A stretch of DNA of 38,811 nt from positions 1-38,811 of the forward strand of contig ONLL01000033.1 of the NCBI GenBank assembly GCA_900318685.1. Reading direction: 5' to 3'. This DNA is from an uncultured Prevotellaceae bacterium (GTDB lineage Bacteria > Bacteroidota > Bacteroidia > Bacteroidales > Bacteroidaceae). Below are positions 16,895 to 24,547 of this stretch, piece by piece. The number at the start of each line of letters is the position of its first letter. The stretch's first letter is position 1. The translations under genes and the position numbers were made by a program. Under the pieces are notes generated by a model. The model saw only the letters and a list, made by a program, of their open reading frames with translations, was not told the DNA's origin and searched no databases.

Positions 16895-18012
16895 TCGGCT
16901 CAAATCTTCTTTCATTGAGCCGATGACCGTATGTTTCGTACGGTCACCGACGCAGATTTGCGTCCGTTGACTATTCATCCATGCAGGCTCAGAACCCACC
17001 ATTGCGAATCGCGATTGTGCTTGGTCTGGCTATGTAAGGGCAAGGGAGAGGGCGATTCGTCCACCCCCTTCAATCGGCAAGCAGACGAGCTGGGAGAACG
17101 AATCGTTCTGTCAGGTCAATGCAGAGGAATACGCGGGCCATCTTCATCAGTCGAGAAGGCACCGCACTGATTCAGTGCACTTCTTCGGATTGCAGGAACG
17201 CAAATTCGCGTCTTTGTCGAGGCAGGGCCCGAAAGGCGGTATCGTGAATCGCGATGGTGCTTCATCTTGCAATGCCAGGATAGAGGGGTCGGTTATTTGC
17301 CGTTATTTGCCGATCCCTTGCGGTTATTGGGCAGTAAGCAAGCCTACGGTGAACGATTTGTTCACCGTCACCGATCGAGGGGGTAACGAATCGTGACTCC
17401 CTTTGTTGGAGCTGCACCTGAGCAGACGATTTGTCGGGTCAGCTCTGTCTTGCATGAGGAGGTCCCCAAGCCGATGAGTCCCTATTTTAGGGAGTCATAG
17501 CCAATGGCCGCTGGAAATATTTCCATTGGGGTCTGTATCGATGTGAACGCAGATGTGTGTTCACATGCACAGGTACTTTCTCTGCAGCTGACTTTTCGTT
17601 AAACTAACAATAAAGAGACCCCACCCCTGCCCCTCCCCTTGATGGGAGGGGAGCTGCTACCGCCGGAGAACAAGCCGAATGGCACTCCCCTCCCTTCCAA
17701 GGGGAGGGGCAGGGGTGGGGTCTGTAACTTAGTTCACAGGGAGCGGCACAAAGTTACGTATTACAGAGGCATTTGCCCTTCCGTCTGAAGTCGGCAACCA
17801 TGAGTTCGCCAAATGCTTATGGTGTCCATCCGATGGCATAACGAATCGTTACCTCATCCGATGGCGTCGCAAATCGCGACACCCTTTTGCCTGATTGTAC
17901 GGGCCTGGGGATGGGTGTCTTCCCTACGAGGCTCAGTTCCAACTGGACTCCCCTCCCGTGATGATGGTCATTCGCCGTCTCTAGCTGTCACCCTAAATCA
18001 GGGGGGACAGCT
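16895..18012. other. Hairpin-dense non-coding field
   Basis: About 1.1 kb without a credible gene contains at least fifteen small inverted repeats with different stems and short loops. Clear examples are 16895-16923 (TCGGCTCAA arms), 16925-16945, 16949-16964 (loop GATT), 17001-17015 (loop AAT), 17095-17109 (AGAACG, AAT, CGTTCT), 17164-17178 (GCACTG, ATT, CAGTGC), 17241-17255 (loop AAT), 17346-17368 (9-bp stem, loop GATTT), 17383-17397, 17409-17445 (12-bp stem, one bulge), 17474-17498, 17541-17566 (11-bp stem, loop GATG), 17839-17851 (TAACG, AAT, CGTTA), 17866-17880 (GTCGC, AAATC, GCGAC) and 17983-18012 (loop AAATC). Many loops hold ATT or AAT. It could be a structured RNA, a cluster of REP-like elements or the remains of a mobile element. 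No coding signal accompanies it. Confidence 0.7.
17616..17723. repeat. 108-bp element with perfect 25-bp terminal inverted repeats
   Basis: Arms 17616-17640 and 17699-17723 are perfect reverse complements (left arm starts AGACCCCACCCCTGCCCC). A second inverted repeat is nested inside (GGGAGGGGAG at 17644-17653 with CTCCCCTCCC at 17685-17694). The unpaired centre is about 31 bases. The whole can fold as one long hairpin. No coding capacity; it looks like a miniature or REP-type dispersed element embedded in the hairpin field. Confidence 0.9.
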
Positions 18013-18286
18013 TTGTTCTCTTTGTCTACATGAGTGGTCAGTGCGTTTTCGTTTTGCGGAGTCTTCTTCAAGATGACAGGTCGTAGGAAAAACAAAAAAA
18101 CAAATGCCTGACTTTGCAAATCACGTAAATCAAGCCGCATAGTGTTTACAACTTTTAATATAGTTAGGATATGACTTGGAAAAATATCCCCATTCAATGG
18201 ATTATACGCAATTGTGAAGAATCACAGCATACGCAAACACGTAACCATCTGTAAATAAGGAGCATGCAAACAACGCCAACACCCGC

Positions 18287-18472
18287 CATTCACAGATTCA
18301 CAATTCACAGTTATTTTTTCGTGCCCCCTAGCCCTAAAACCTGAGCAAGAAATGTTAATATTTGTATTTATATATTAATATATATATTTAAATATAGATA
18401 TACTCTATTTTCTTAAGAGGATTGGGGAGGGTACCCCTTATAAAAAAACTGTGAATTGTGAATCTGTGAATG
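18287..18472. repeat. 186-bp MITE-like element with perfect 25-bp inverted repeats
   Basis: The ends 18287-18311 and 18448-18472 are perfect reverse complements (left end starts CATTCACAGATTCACAATTC). Next to each arm the T/A-rich bases continue to pair with one mismatch. Between them lies an AT-rich core (TTAATATTTGTATTTATATATT and similar) that codes for nothing. Each arm itself contains three spaced TTCACA copies. No obvious target duplication is seen beside the ends. It is consistent with a non-autonomous miniature element or a large dispersed palindrome. Confidence 0.85.
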
Positions 18473-18530
18473 ACCGTCATCTGGAAGCCCCCAGTGTCCT
18501 CTACCCATCAACCTCATCATTGCATACGAA

Positions 18531-18618
18531 GAAAAATCGGCTGTCATCACGACAACCGATTCTCAAAACAAACTACTTAAAAACTAATCTACTAAAACAA
18601 ATCAAAAAATATACTGTT
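18531..18618 (-). ncRNA. Candidate small RNA of about 90 nt
   Basis: A good promoter (18656-18625) points left and, about 65 bases past the predicted start, meets a strong intrinsic terminator. The terminator stem pairs 18561-18551 with 18545-18535 (11 bp, including one G-U on the minus-strand RNA, 5-nt loop) and is followed by TTTTTC. No start codon with a sensible frame lies between. The body is U/A-rich, then the hairpin. The limits are inferred: start near 18618, end near 18531. It matches no RNA family I can name. Confidence 0.5.
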
Positions 18619-18624
18619 CGAGTG

Positions 18625-18656
18625 CAAAGGTACGATTATTCTTTGAAACGTCCAAA
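18625..18656 (-). promoter_or_regulatory. Promoter of the candidate sRNA
   Basis: On the minus strand TTTG (18656-18653), 20 bases, then TACCTTTG (18632-18625): a near-perfect Bacteroidetes promoter with no protein-coding gene downstream before the terminator at 18535-18561. Confidence 0.7.
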
Positions 18657-18766
18657 CTTTTAAGCGACAAAAACTTACGTAATTGATTTAAGTCAAAGCA
18701 AAAAGAGGACGGAAACATCTGATGCACTCATTTTTGTCAAGTTCAGATTACAATTTCAGCTATTTT

Positions 18767-20311
18767 TCAGCGTCTCTTACCTGTCATGCTAATCAGCGGG
18801 ATGATCATCTCTTCCATCGAGATGCCACCATGCTGGAATGTATCCTTAAAGTAGGACACATAATAATTATAGTTGTTCGGATAGGCAAAAAATGAGTCGC
18901 CCGTCGCAAAGACATACGAAGTGGACAGATTAGGCGACGGCAGCAGAGCCTGCGCAGGATTCTTGATGACATAGAGATCCTTGCTATCGTACCCCAGGTT
19001 CTTACCCAGCTTATAGCGCAGATTGGTGTTGGTGTTGCGGTCGCCCACTATCTTCACTGGCTTGGTGCAGCGAATGGAGCCATGATCGGTAGTGACCAGT
19101 ACTCGGCAGTCCTTCTGAGCCAGGAGCCTGAAGAAATCGGCTATGACCGAATGGCGGAACCAGGAAAGGGTGATCGAGCGATAGGCCGACTCATTGTTGG
19201 CCAGCTCCCTGACCATCCTGCTCTCTGTGCGCGCATGCGAGAGCATATCGATGAAATTGAACACCACCACATTGAGGTCATACCTGTCAAACGAGTTGAA
19301 CTGCTGCATCAGATGCTCAGCATCGGCCGAGGTGTTGATCTTATGATACGAGAAGGTGTCGTGCCTACGGAAACGCTCCAGCTGAGTCCGAATGAGCGGC
19401 TCCTCGTTGAGGTTCTTGCCCTCTTCTTCGTCTTCGTCGACCCACAGCTCAGGAAACATCTTTGCAATCTTGTCGGGCATCAAACCTGAGAAGATAGCAT
19501 TGCGGGCATATTGAGTGGCTGTAGGCAGAATGCTGAAGTAGAGATCCTCGTCGATATCGAACTGGTCGCCCATCTCCTGAGCCAGCACGCGCCATTGGTC
19601 GTATCTGAAATTATCGAGGACGACGAGAAACACCTTTTCCTTCTTGTCGAGCAGGGGGAAGACCTTGCGCTTGAAAATGTCAGGCGACATCAGGGGACGC
19701 TCGCCCGAGATCCAGTTGAGATAGTTCTTCTTGACGAACTTGGCAAAGCCGAGATTAGCCTCTTCCTTCTGCATGGCCAGCATCTCAGTCATCTGCGAGT
19801 CAGTGCTTGAGAGCTGCAATTCCCAGTGCACCAGCCGCTTGTACACCTCGACCCAGTCCTGCCACGACCGACAGTCCATGATCTGCATGGCTATCTGCTG
19901 GAACTGCTGCTGATACTGGCTCTGGGTGACCACCGTCTCTATCTCGCGCCGATGAATGTTCTTCTTCAGCACAAGCAGGATTTGGTTGGGGTTGACTGGC
20001 TTGATGAGATAGTCGGCTATCTTCTGTCCGATAGCCTGCTCCATGATGTTTTCCTCTTCGCTCTTGGTCACCATCACCACTGGTGTGGAAGGCGACAGCT
20101 CCTTGATGCGCTGCAAGGTCTCCAAGCCAGAAAGACCCGGCATCTGCTCATCAAGCAGCACCAGATCGAAATTACGTTCACGGCAAAGGTCTATGGCATC
20201 AGGACCATTGGAGACCGTAGTCACCTCGTAGCCCTTTTTCTCGAGGAAGATGACATGAGCCTTCAGCAGCTCCATCTCATCGTCCACCCATAGCAGCTGG
20301 CCGTTCGTCAT
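18767..20311 (-). CDS. porX: PorX-type response regulator with PglZ domain
   Basis: A 514-residue two-domain cytoplasmic protein. Residues 1-~120 are a receiver domain with acidic pocket DDE at 10-12, phospho-acceptor Asp54 in VLLDEQMPG, and Lys in VMVTKSEEE. After a helical linker, residues ~200-510 are a PglZ/alkaline-phosphatase-like domain with metal-site segments VLDNFRYDQW, TATQYARNAIFSG, VTTDHGSIRCTKP and QHGGISMEEMIIP. This layout is that of PorX, which with the sensor PorY controls the type IX secretion system in Porphyromonas and relatives and whose C-terminal domain is a zinc-dependent phosphodiesterase (published family knowledge). It lies 9 bases after a secreted unknown protein gene. 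The PL11-like protein in this window has a T9SS-like tail and could be cargo of the system it regulates. Confidence 0.95.
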   Translation of the reverse strand: MTNGQLLWVDDEMELLKAHVIFLEKKGYEVTTVSNGPDAIDLCRERNFDLVLLDEQMPGLSGLETLQRIKELSPSTPVVMVTKSEEENIMEQAIGQKIADYLIKPVNPNQILLVLKKNIHRREIETVVTQSQYQQQFQQIAMQIMDCRSWQDWVEVYKRLVHWELQLSSTDSQMTEMLAMQKEEANLGFAKFVKKNYLNWISGERPLMSPDIFKRKVFPLLDKKEKVFLVVLDNFRYDQWRVLAQEMGDQFDIDEDLYFSILPTATQYARNAIFSGLMPDKIAKMFPELWVDEDEEEGKNLNEEPLIRTQLERFRRHDTFSYHKINTSADAEHLMQQFNSFDRYDLNVVVFNFIDMLSHARTESRMVRELANNESAYRSITLSWFRHSVIADFFRLLAQKDCRVLVTTDHGSIRCTKPVKIVGDRNTNTNLRYKLGKNLGYDSKDLYVIKNPAQALLPSPNLSTSYVFATGDSFFAYPNNYNYYVSYFKDTFQHGGISMEEMIIPLISMTGKRR

Positions 20312-20320
20312 CTGTGAGCA

Positions 20321-20959
20321 TCAGTTTTGGTCGGTGATGGCTTTGAGCAGCTGCTTGAGGCTGGACTCTCGCTGCCAACTGAAGTCGGGCAGAGCCATGA
20401 TGCGCTTCATCATCGTACGCTTTTCCTTCGACAGCATACGCCCCAGGTCACGCTCATGCACACGGACGAACTGGCCGTTGTAGAACATATAGTAATGACG
20501 GAAGACGGGCAGTTTGTAGTCTTCTTCATTATTCAGGTCGACGGTGGTCGTGCTGATCTGTTCGCCCAGGTCCAGGTTGGTGATGTTGATGTTGTTCTTC
20601 AGGTTGCGCTCATAGCCTTCCTGATCAAACAGCTCAATGCAATAAAGCCTATTGCTGCCCACGGAGTCGACCAGATATGCCAGTTGCTTGTTGATGGCAA
20701 CGAAGGAGCGGCCGTCCTGGAAGTCTACTGACATGATATTGTCCATGTTGGCCTCCATCGTGTAGTCTCCCTGAAGATAGAGCAGCGAAGCGTTCTTGAG
20801 GAATACGTTGGTGAGTGGCTGACTGAGTTTATGACCGTCGGAGAAAGTAATTACGGAGGGTTTGAACTCCCTGAACATCGTAGCCGAAAGCGTACGTTTC
20901 TGTGCCACGCAGCTGATGGCGAGCACCAGCATCATCATTGTTATAATTTGTCTTTTCAT
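20321..20959 (-). CDS. Secreted protein of unknown function upstream of porX
   Basis: About 212 residues from the ATG at 20959, with an N-terminal signal sequence (MKRQIITMMMLVLAISCVAQ). An in-frame ATG three bases upstream, and another at 20983 giving a seven-residue extension before a second Met, are less likely starts. The cysteine before VAQ does not sit in a good lipobox, so cleavage after the A is favoured. The body has mixed beta-like segments (PSVITFSDGHKLSQPL, DNIMSVDFQDGRSFVAI) and a basic helical C-terminus (SKEKRTMMKRIMALPDFSW ...). I recognise no family. The stop is 9 bases from porX, so the two are co-transcribed, which hints at, but does not prove, a link to the envelope or T9SS. 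Confidence 0.8.
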   Translation of the reverse strand: MKRQIITMMMLVLAISCVAQKRTLSATMFREFKPSVITFSDGHKLSQPLTNVFLKNASLLYLQGDYTMEANMDNIMSVDFQDGRSFVAINKQLAYLVDSVGSNRLYCIELFDQEGYERNLKNNINITNLDLGEQISTTTVDLNNEEDYKLPVFRHYYMFYNGQFVRVHERDLGRMLSKEKRTMMKRIMALPDFSWQRESSLKQLLKAITDQN

Positions 20960-21019
20960 CATCTTAAAATTTATAAAGCTCATCGATTAGACGTAATCAA
21001 TGAGCTTTGGTTTAATTTG

Positions 21020-21093
21020 CGGTGCGTACGAGACTCGAACTCGTGACCTCCTGCGTGACAGGCAGGCATTCTAACCAACTGAACTAACGCACC
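21020..21093 (-). tRNA. tRNA-Asp (GTC), copy 1
   Basis: The minus strand folds as a full cloverleaf: 7-bp acceptor GGTGCGT/ACGCACC, anticodon arm CCTGC-CTGTCAC-GCAGG with anticodon GTC, and T arm ACGAG-TTCGAGT-CTCGT. The discriminator base is G, as expected for tRNA-Asp. CCA is not encoded. It lies 37 bases downstream of an identical gene. Confidence 0.95.
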
Positions 21094-21130
21094 AGTCCAT
21101 ATTTTCATTTTTGCTCGACAGGTCAGAGAG

Positions 21131-21204
21131 CGGTGCGTACGAGACTCGAACTCGTGACCTCCTGCGTGACAGGCAGGCATTCTAACCAACTGAACTAACG
21201 CACC
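21131..21204 (-). tRNA. tRNA-Asp (GTC), copy 2
   Basis: Identical in sequence to the copy at 21020-21093, with anticodon GTC and discriminator G, no encoded CCA. It is the promoter-proximal copy of a two-gene minus-strand tRNA unit with a promoter at 21234-21263. Confidence 0.95.
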
Positions 21205-21233
21205 AAGTGAGGCTCTTTCCTGTTTTGCGGGTG

Positions 21234-21263
21234 CAAAGGTACAACAATTCCTCGACAATCAAA
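21234..21263 (-). promoter_or_regulatory. Promoter of the tRNA-Asp pair
   Basis: Minus strand TTTG (21263-21260), 18 bases, TACCTTTG (21241-21234). The predicted start lies about 20-25 bases upstream of the first tRNA. Confidence 0.75.
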
Positions 21264-21300
21264 GAAAAAGCGCAGGAAAAAATCTTGCGCTTAACATTCT

Positions 21301-22083
21301 TTAAAACTTATAGGCATACCCGATGCCAATTACATGGCGATTTCCCTCCGAATCATCGTCCTTGTAGGTGTGCTGATAGAGGTACTTCACATCGAGCCAA
21401 TGCTGCTTGGTGAGCCTGATCTCAGTTCCCAGCGAATAGCGCATCTTGTCCATTCCGCTGCCACCTACCGTGCTCTCTGCACTCACGTAGGGCCGCCACA
21501 TCTTGGTCAGCTTATACTTCAGCTGGAGGCGATTGCGCCATTTATTGCTGCCCTTGCCGCGATAGGTATGGGTCTCAGTGATGCCTTTCTTGACCACAGG
21601 ATCGCCGTAGTAGCGGTCATCATCTTCGTCGGTATAGTTCCAGTAGCGGTCGACGGTCTTCTCAGGACGATAGGTGTACTGCCACCTTTCGCGAAGCGAG
21701 ATGCTCAGGTCGCCAAAGGACTGAGAGGCGGTCAGCGACACATTCAGTCGATGACGGGCTCCCCAGTAGTCAGAATATTTCTTTCCGCTGGTGTTGACCT
21801 TGTGATTATTGTCCATCAGCAGTGAGTAATCCGCCGATGCCTTCAGCCACGACAGCAGCTTATAGCTCACGCCGATGCTGGCACTCCAACGGTCGAGCTC
21901 GCCCACATCGTCACGGGTCCTGAGCTCCAGGCCTGCTTCGAGCTCCATGTTCCTGTTCAGTTTCTTCTCGATGTTGGTCTCTGCCCAGAGGCCAAAGTCA
22001 TCGCCCTGAGCCATAGTATGGCAGAGTGGCAATTGCGCGAAGGCCAGTGTCAGCCCAGCGGCTATCAGTCGTCCTTTTTTCAT
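21301..22083 (-). CDS. DUF2490 outer-membrane beta-barrel protein
   Basis: About 260 residues from the ATG at 22083, preferred over the ATG at 22095 because GGAGG lies just before it and the ATGA overlaps the stop of the upstream gene. The signal peptide ends CHTMAQ. The rest is alternating amphipathic beta strands (ELEAGLELRTRDDV, ASIGVSYKLLSWLKASADYSL, YSLGTEIRLTKQHWLDVKYLY) and ends with an aromatic Y-K-F, as outer-membrane barrels do. DUF2490 has no settled function. It is the last gene of the VTC - DUF4956 - DUF2490 operon, so an outer-membrane role in the same process is inferred. Confidence 0.88.
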   Translation of the reverse strand: MKKGRLIAAGLTLAFAQLPLCHTMAQGDDFGLWAETNIEKKLNRNMELEAGLELRTRDDVGELDRWSASIGVSYKLLSWLKASADYSLLMDNNHKVNTSGKKYSDYWGARHRLNVSLTASQSFGDLSISLRERWQYTYRPEKTVDRYWNYTDEDDDRYYGDPVVKKGITETHTYRGKGSNKWRNRLQLKYKLTKMWRPYVSAESTVGGSGMDKMRYSLGTEIRLTKQHWLDVKYLYQHTYKDDDSEGNRHVIGIGYAYKF

Positions 22084-22760
22084 ACTTCCCTCCATTGTGA
22101 TTTTCTGACTTTGAATATTCCGTCCACGTCATTGGTGCCCTGGCTGTCGTAGGTCACTTTGAGCACGGCTGTGTCCTTGAGGAAATCGACGCCGCCGACA
22201 TCGACCTTGATGACCTTGATGCCCAGACGCTGCTCGAGGTCGGCCTTCAGCTCCTCGTACTTCTCGGGCTTGATGAGCTCAATGCGGTCGTATTGCACCA
22301 GTTTGGTAGGCTTCGTCCTCAGCTTCAGTTCACAGAACAGTATTGATACGATAACGATGATATCGATAATCACCAACCTGGCCAAGTCAGCAAAATGGTT
22401 GGGGAGTTCCTGTTCGATGTTAATCATGGCATGCACCACTGAGAGGCACACGATGATAAACAGATAGGTCATCTCTCGCACTGGCATCGTATCCGTACGA
22501 TAGCGCATGATCGAGAAGATGCCGAAGAGTCCCAGTCCTACTCCCATCGTAGCCTTTCCACGATCCATACCCATCATGAAGTACACCAGGAAGAAGATGG
22601 CCACTGAAATGAGCATGAAGGTAAAGTAGAAGTCACGACGATGTGCCTTACGATAATAGAAGCGATCTACAATGATCCAGTTAACTACCAGACAAATGAG
22701 GAATCGCAACAAGGTGTTCCCAAAATCACCCGTGAAAATAGAGGAAAGTTGTTCAATCAT
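22080..22760 (-). CDS. DUF4956 inner-membrane protein
   Basis: A 226-residue protein with about four to five membrane helices in the first 145 residues (TLLRFLICLVVNWIIV, FYFTFMLISVAIFFLVYFMMGM, GVGLGLFGIFSIM, MTYLFIIVCLSVVHAMI, LVIIDIIVIVSILFC) and a soluble C-terminal domain of about 80 residues containing VQYDRIELIKPEKYEELKADL. The central GLGLFGIFSIMRYRTD is the DUF4956 signature. DUF4956 genes often sit next to VTC-domain genes, as here (29 bases apart), and the pair is thought to handle polyphosphate at the membrane. That role is inferred from context. Confidence 0.9.
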   Translation of the reverse strand: MIEQLSSIFTGDFGNTLLRFLICLVVNWIIVDRFYYRKAHRRDFYFTFMLISVAIFFLVYFMMGMDRGKATMGVGLGLFGIFSIMRYRTDTMPVREMTYLFIIVCLSVVHAMINIEQELPNHFADLARLVIIDIIVIVSILFCELKLRTKPTKLVQYDRIELIKPEKYEELKADLEQRLGIKVIKVDVGGVDFLKDTAVLKVTYDSQGTNDVDGIFKVRKSQWREV

Positions 22761-22789
22761 ATACTTTAATAGTTTTTAGTTTCTAATAT

Positions 22790-23542
22790 TCAGCTCTTCT
22801 TGCTCATGATGCGCTCCACGTCGCGCAGCTTCTGCTTGAACCGGTTCACTGGCAGCGACGGATTGGTCATTGCGGCTCCCATGCAGTATTTGCTGAAGCC
22901 ATGCGGATGGATGTGCAGCTGGCGCAGCATCTCTAACACAGGCGAGAACACCAGCCCGTCGCGCTTCAGCTCGACGATGACCAGATGGCCCATATCCCTC
23001 GACTGGCCCGTCAGCACATTGTTGAACTCCAGCTGGGTATCGATGGTCAGGCGCTCGGTCTTTGCACGGTTCACCAGGGTAACACGATGGAAGTAGTTGT
23101 GCATATGGGGCTGAAGATCATCGACATCAAAGTGCAGATGCTGAGCGATGAACTGCCGTTTCTGCTCGTCGCCAAGGTCCATATCAGCCACCTCTATGCG
23201 CTTCTTCTTCGTCCGCCCATGATTGTTCTTGGTCTTGATCTCCATGAACTGCAGGTTGGAGCTGACATAGGTGCGGAAGCGAATCTTCTGACGGCCCGCA
23301 TGACCATGCTGGTGCTCCTTGTACATCGAGAATCCCTGTGTATCGAAATAGGTCGTGTCGTAGAGCATATTGCGCTCCCCATCGATGTCCTGCACGTAGT
23401 AGTCGTCCTTAGCCATGCTAAGCAGTCTGAGCAGCTGAGGCATGGTGGTGACGAACTTGGTGTCAGTGCGGTTCATCAGCTTCACGCCGCTCATCTCTGC
23501 CAGCGTGATGGGCTTCATCTGCCTGAGGAGTTCTTCCATCAT
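22790..23542 (-). CDS. VTC-domain protein, predicted polyphosphate polymerase
   Basis: A 250-residue stand-alone VTC (triphosphate-tunnel metalloenzyme fold) domain. The basic tunnel residues expected in the yeast Vtc4 catalytic domain are represented: RTDTKFV near residue 25, QKIRFRTY near 85, FMEIKTKNNHGRTKKKR near 98-114, TIDTQLEF near 170 and VIVELKRDG near 195, with the acidic metal-binding residue in VELK. The likely reaction is ATP-driven synthesis of polyphosphate chains on the cytoplasmic side (family knowledge). No membrane helix or SPX domain is present. It heads an operon with DUF4956 and DUF2490 behind a perfect promoter. No ppk or ppx gene is seen nearby. Confidence 0.9.
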   Translation of the reverse strand: MMEELLRQMKPITLAEMSGVKLMNRTDTKFVTTMPQLLRLLSMAKDDYYVQDIDGERNMLYDTTYFDTQGFSMYKEHQHGHAGRQKIRFRTYVSSNLQFMEIKTKNNHGRTKKKRIEVADMDLGDEQKRQFIAQHLHFDVDDLQPHMHNYFHRVTLVNRAKTERLTIDTQLEFNNVLTGQSRDMGHLVIVELKRDGLVFSPVLEMLRQLHIHPHGFSKYCMGAAMTNPSLPVNRFKQKLRDVERIMSKKS

Positions 23543-23568
23543 TGGTTAGCTTTTTTGATTTCGTGTGC

Positions 23569-23599
23569 AAAGTTAAGCAATAAAAACGAAAACGCCAAA
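23569..23599 (-). promoter_or_regulatory. Promoter of the VTC - DUF4956 - DUF2490 operon
   Basis: Minus strand TTTG (23599-23596), exactly 19 bases, TAACTTTG (23576-23569). It is a consensus Bacteroidetes promoter about 27 bases before the VTC ATG. Confidence 0.85.
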
Positions 23600-23674
23600 C
23601 ATTTTCAGCAAACACATCGATTTCGTCTGCGAAACATCCATAAGATGAGCTGAGGAAGCCTCCCCCTACCCCAC

Positions 23675-24469
23675 TCAGGACTTGATCTCGATGTCGCGTC
23701 TCACGTTGTCGCGTATCTTACGCAGGTATCCCTGCATGCCCTCAGCATCCTTGTGGTCGATAATCTCCAGCAGTTCCTTCAGCTCCGTACGTATCTGACT
23801 GACCTGGTCGTGGGTATAGGGATTGAACAGGATCTCCTGCAGGAGGTAGTCGTCTTCGTTAAGCACGCCCTTGGCAATGCGCATGTGGCGCTTGAAGGTG
23901 GTACCAGGAGCATCCTGATGCTTCATCACTGCAGCAAAGACGAAGGTCGACACGAAAGGAATGGAGAGCGAATAGGCCACCGTCTTATCGTGCTCCTCGA
24001 ACGTGTATTCATAGATGTTGAGTCCCAGGCGCTGATAGAGGTCCTTGAAGAAAATGCGGCCCATATAGTCGCCCTCGCTGATGATGATGGCATTCTCCTC
24101 GCTGAGCTGCTGCAGATTGGCAAAGGTAGGGCCGAACATCGGGTGAGTGGAGACATAGCGCATGCCCGACTGCTCGTAGAATTCCTTGAGGTCGGTCTTC
24201 ACAGAGGCGATGTCGCTGATGATGCACTCCTTCGGCAGGAATGGCATAACCTCTTGAAACACTGGGATGGTATACTTCAGCGTGACTGCATTGATGAGCA
24301 ACTCCGGACGGAACTCGCGTATCTCCTCGTAGGTGGTGAAACGCTGACAGTTATATGTGAAGCGCATACGACGTGCATCACGTTCGAAGACTGCCACTTC
24401 GTGGTCGAAACTCAGCAGGTCGATGAAGAAACTGCCCATCTTGCCTGCGCCCATTACTAGTATTTTCAT
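23675..24469 (-). CDS. tyrA: Prephenate dehydrogenase
   Basis: A 264-residue NAD(P)-dependent dehydrogenase for tyrosine synthesis. The Rossmann motif is ILVMGAGKMGSFFIDLL at the N-terminus. THPMFGPTF near residue 117 is the TyrA prephenate-site motif, and AYSLSIPFVSTFVFA lies in the dimeric helical domain. No ACT or chorismate mutase domain is attached; chorismate mutase is on the neighbouring DAHP synthase. It is the last gene of the aromatic operon, 78 bases after that gene. Confidence 0.93.
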   Translation of the reverse strand: MKILVMGAGKMGSFFIDLLSFDHEVAVFERDARRMRFTYNCQRFTTYEEIREFRPELLINAVTLKYTIPVFQEVMPFLPKECIISDIASVKTDLKEFYEQSGMRYVSTHPMFGPTFANLQQLSEENAIIISEGDYMGRIFFKDLYQRLGLNIYEYTFEEHDKTVAYSLSIPFVSTFVFAAVMKHQDAPGTTFKRHMRIAKGVLNEDDYLLQEILFNPYTHDQVSQIRTELKELLEIIDHKDAEGMQGYLRKIRDNVRRDIEIKS

Positions 24470-24547
24470 ATCATGTTCTCCTCTACTACTTCTTCCACTT
24501 GTCTATCGTTATCAGTGATTGTCGGCTTGAATCTATTCATCATCATG

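Noticed and set aside
17813-18076. An 87-codon plus-strand frame
   Set aside because: It runs through three of the small hairpins and repeated CATCCGATGGC text; no ribosome-binding site and no recognisable domain.
20980-21258. A 92-codon minus-strand frame with an internal duplicated peptide
   Set aside because: The duplicated peptide is a translation of the two identical tRNA-Asp genes.
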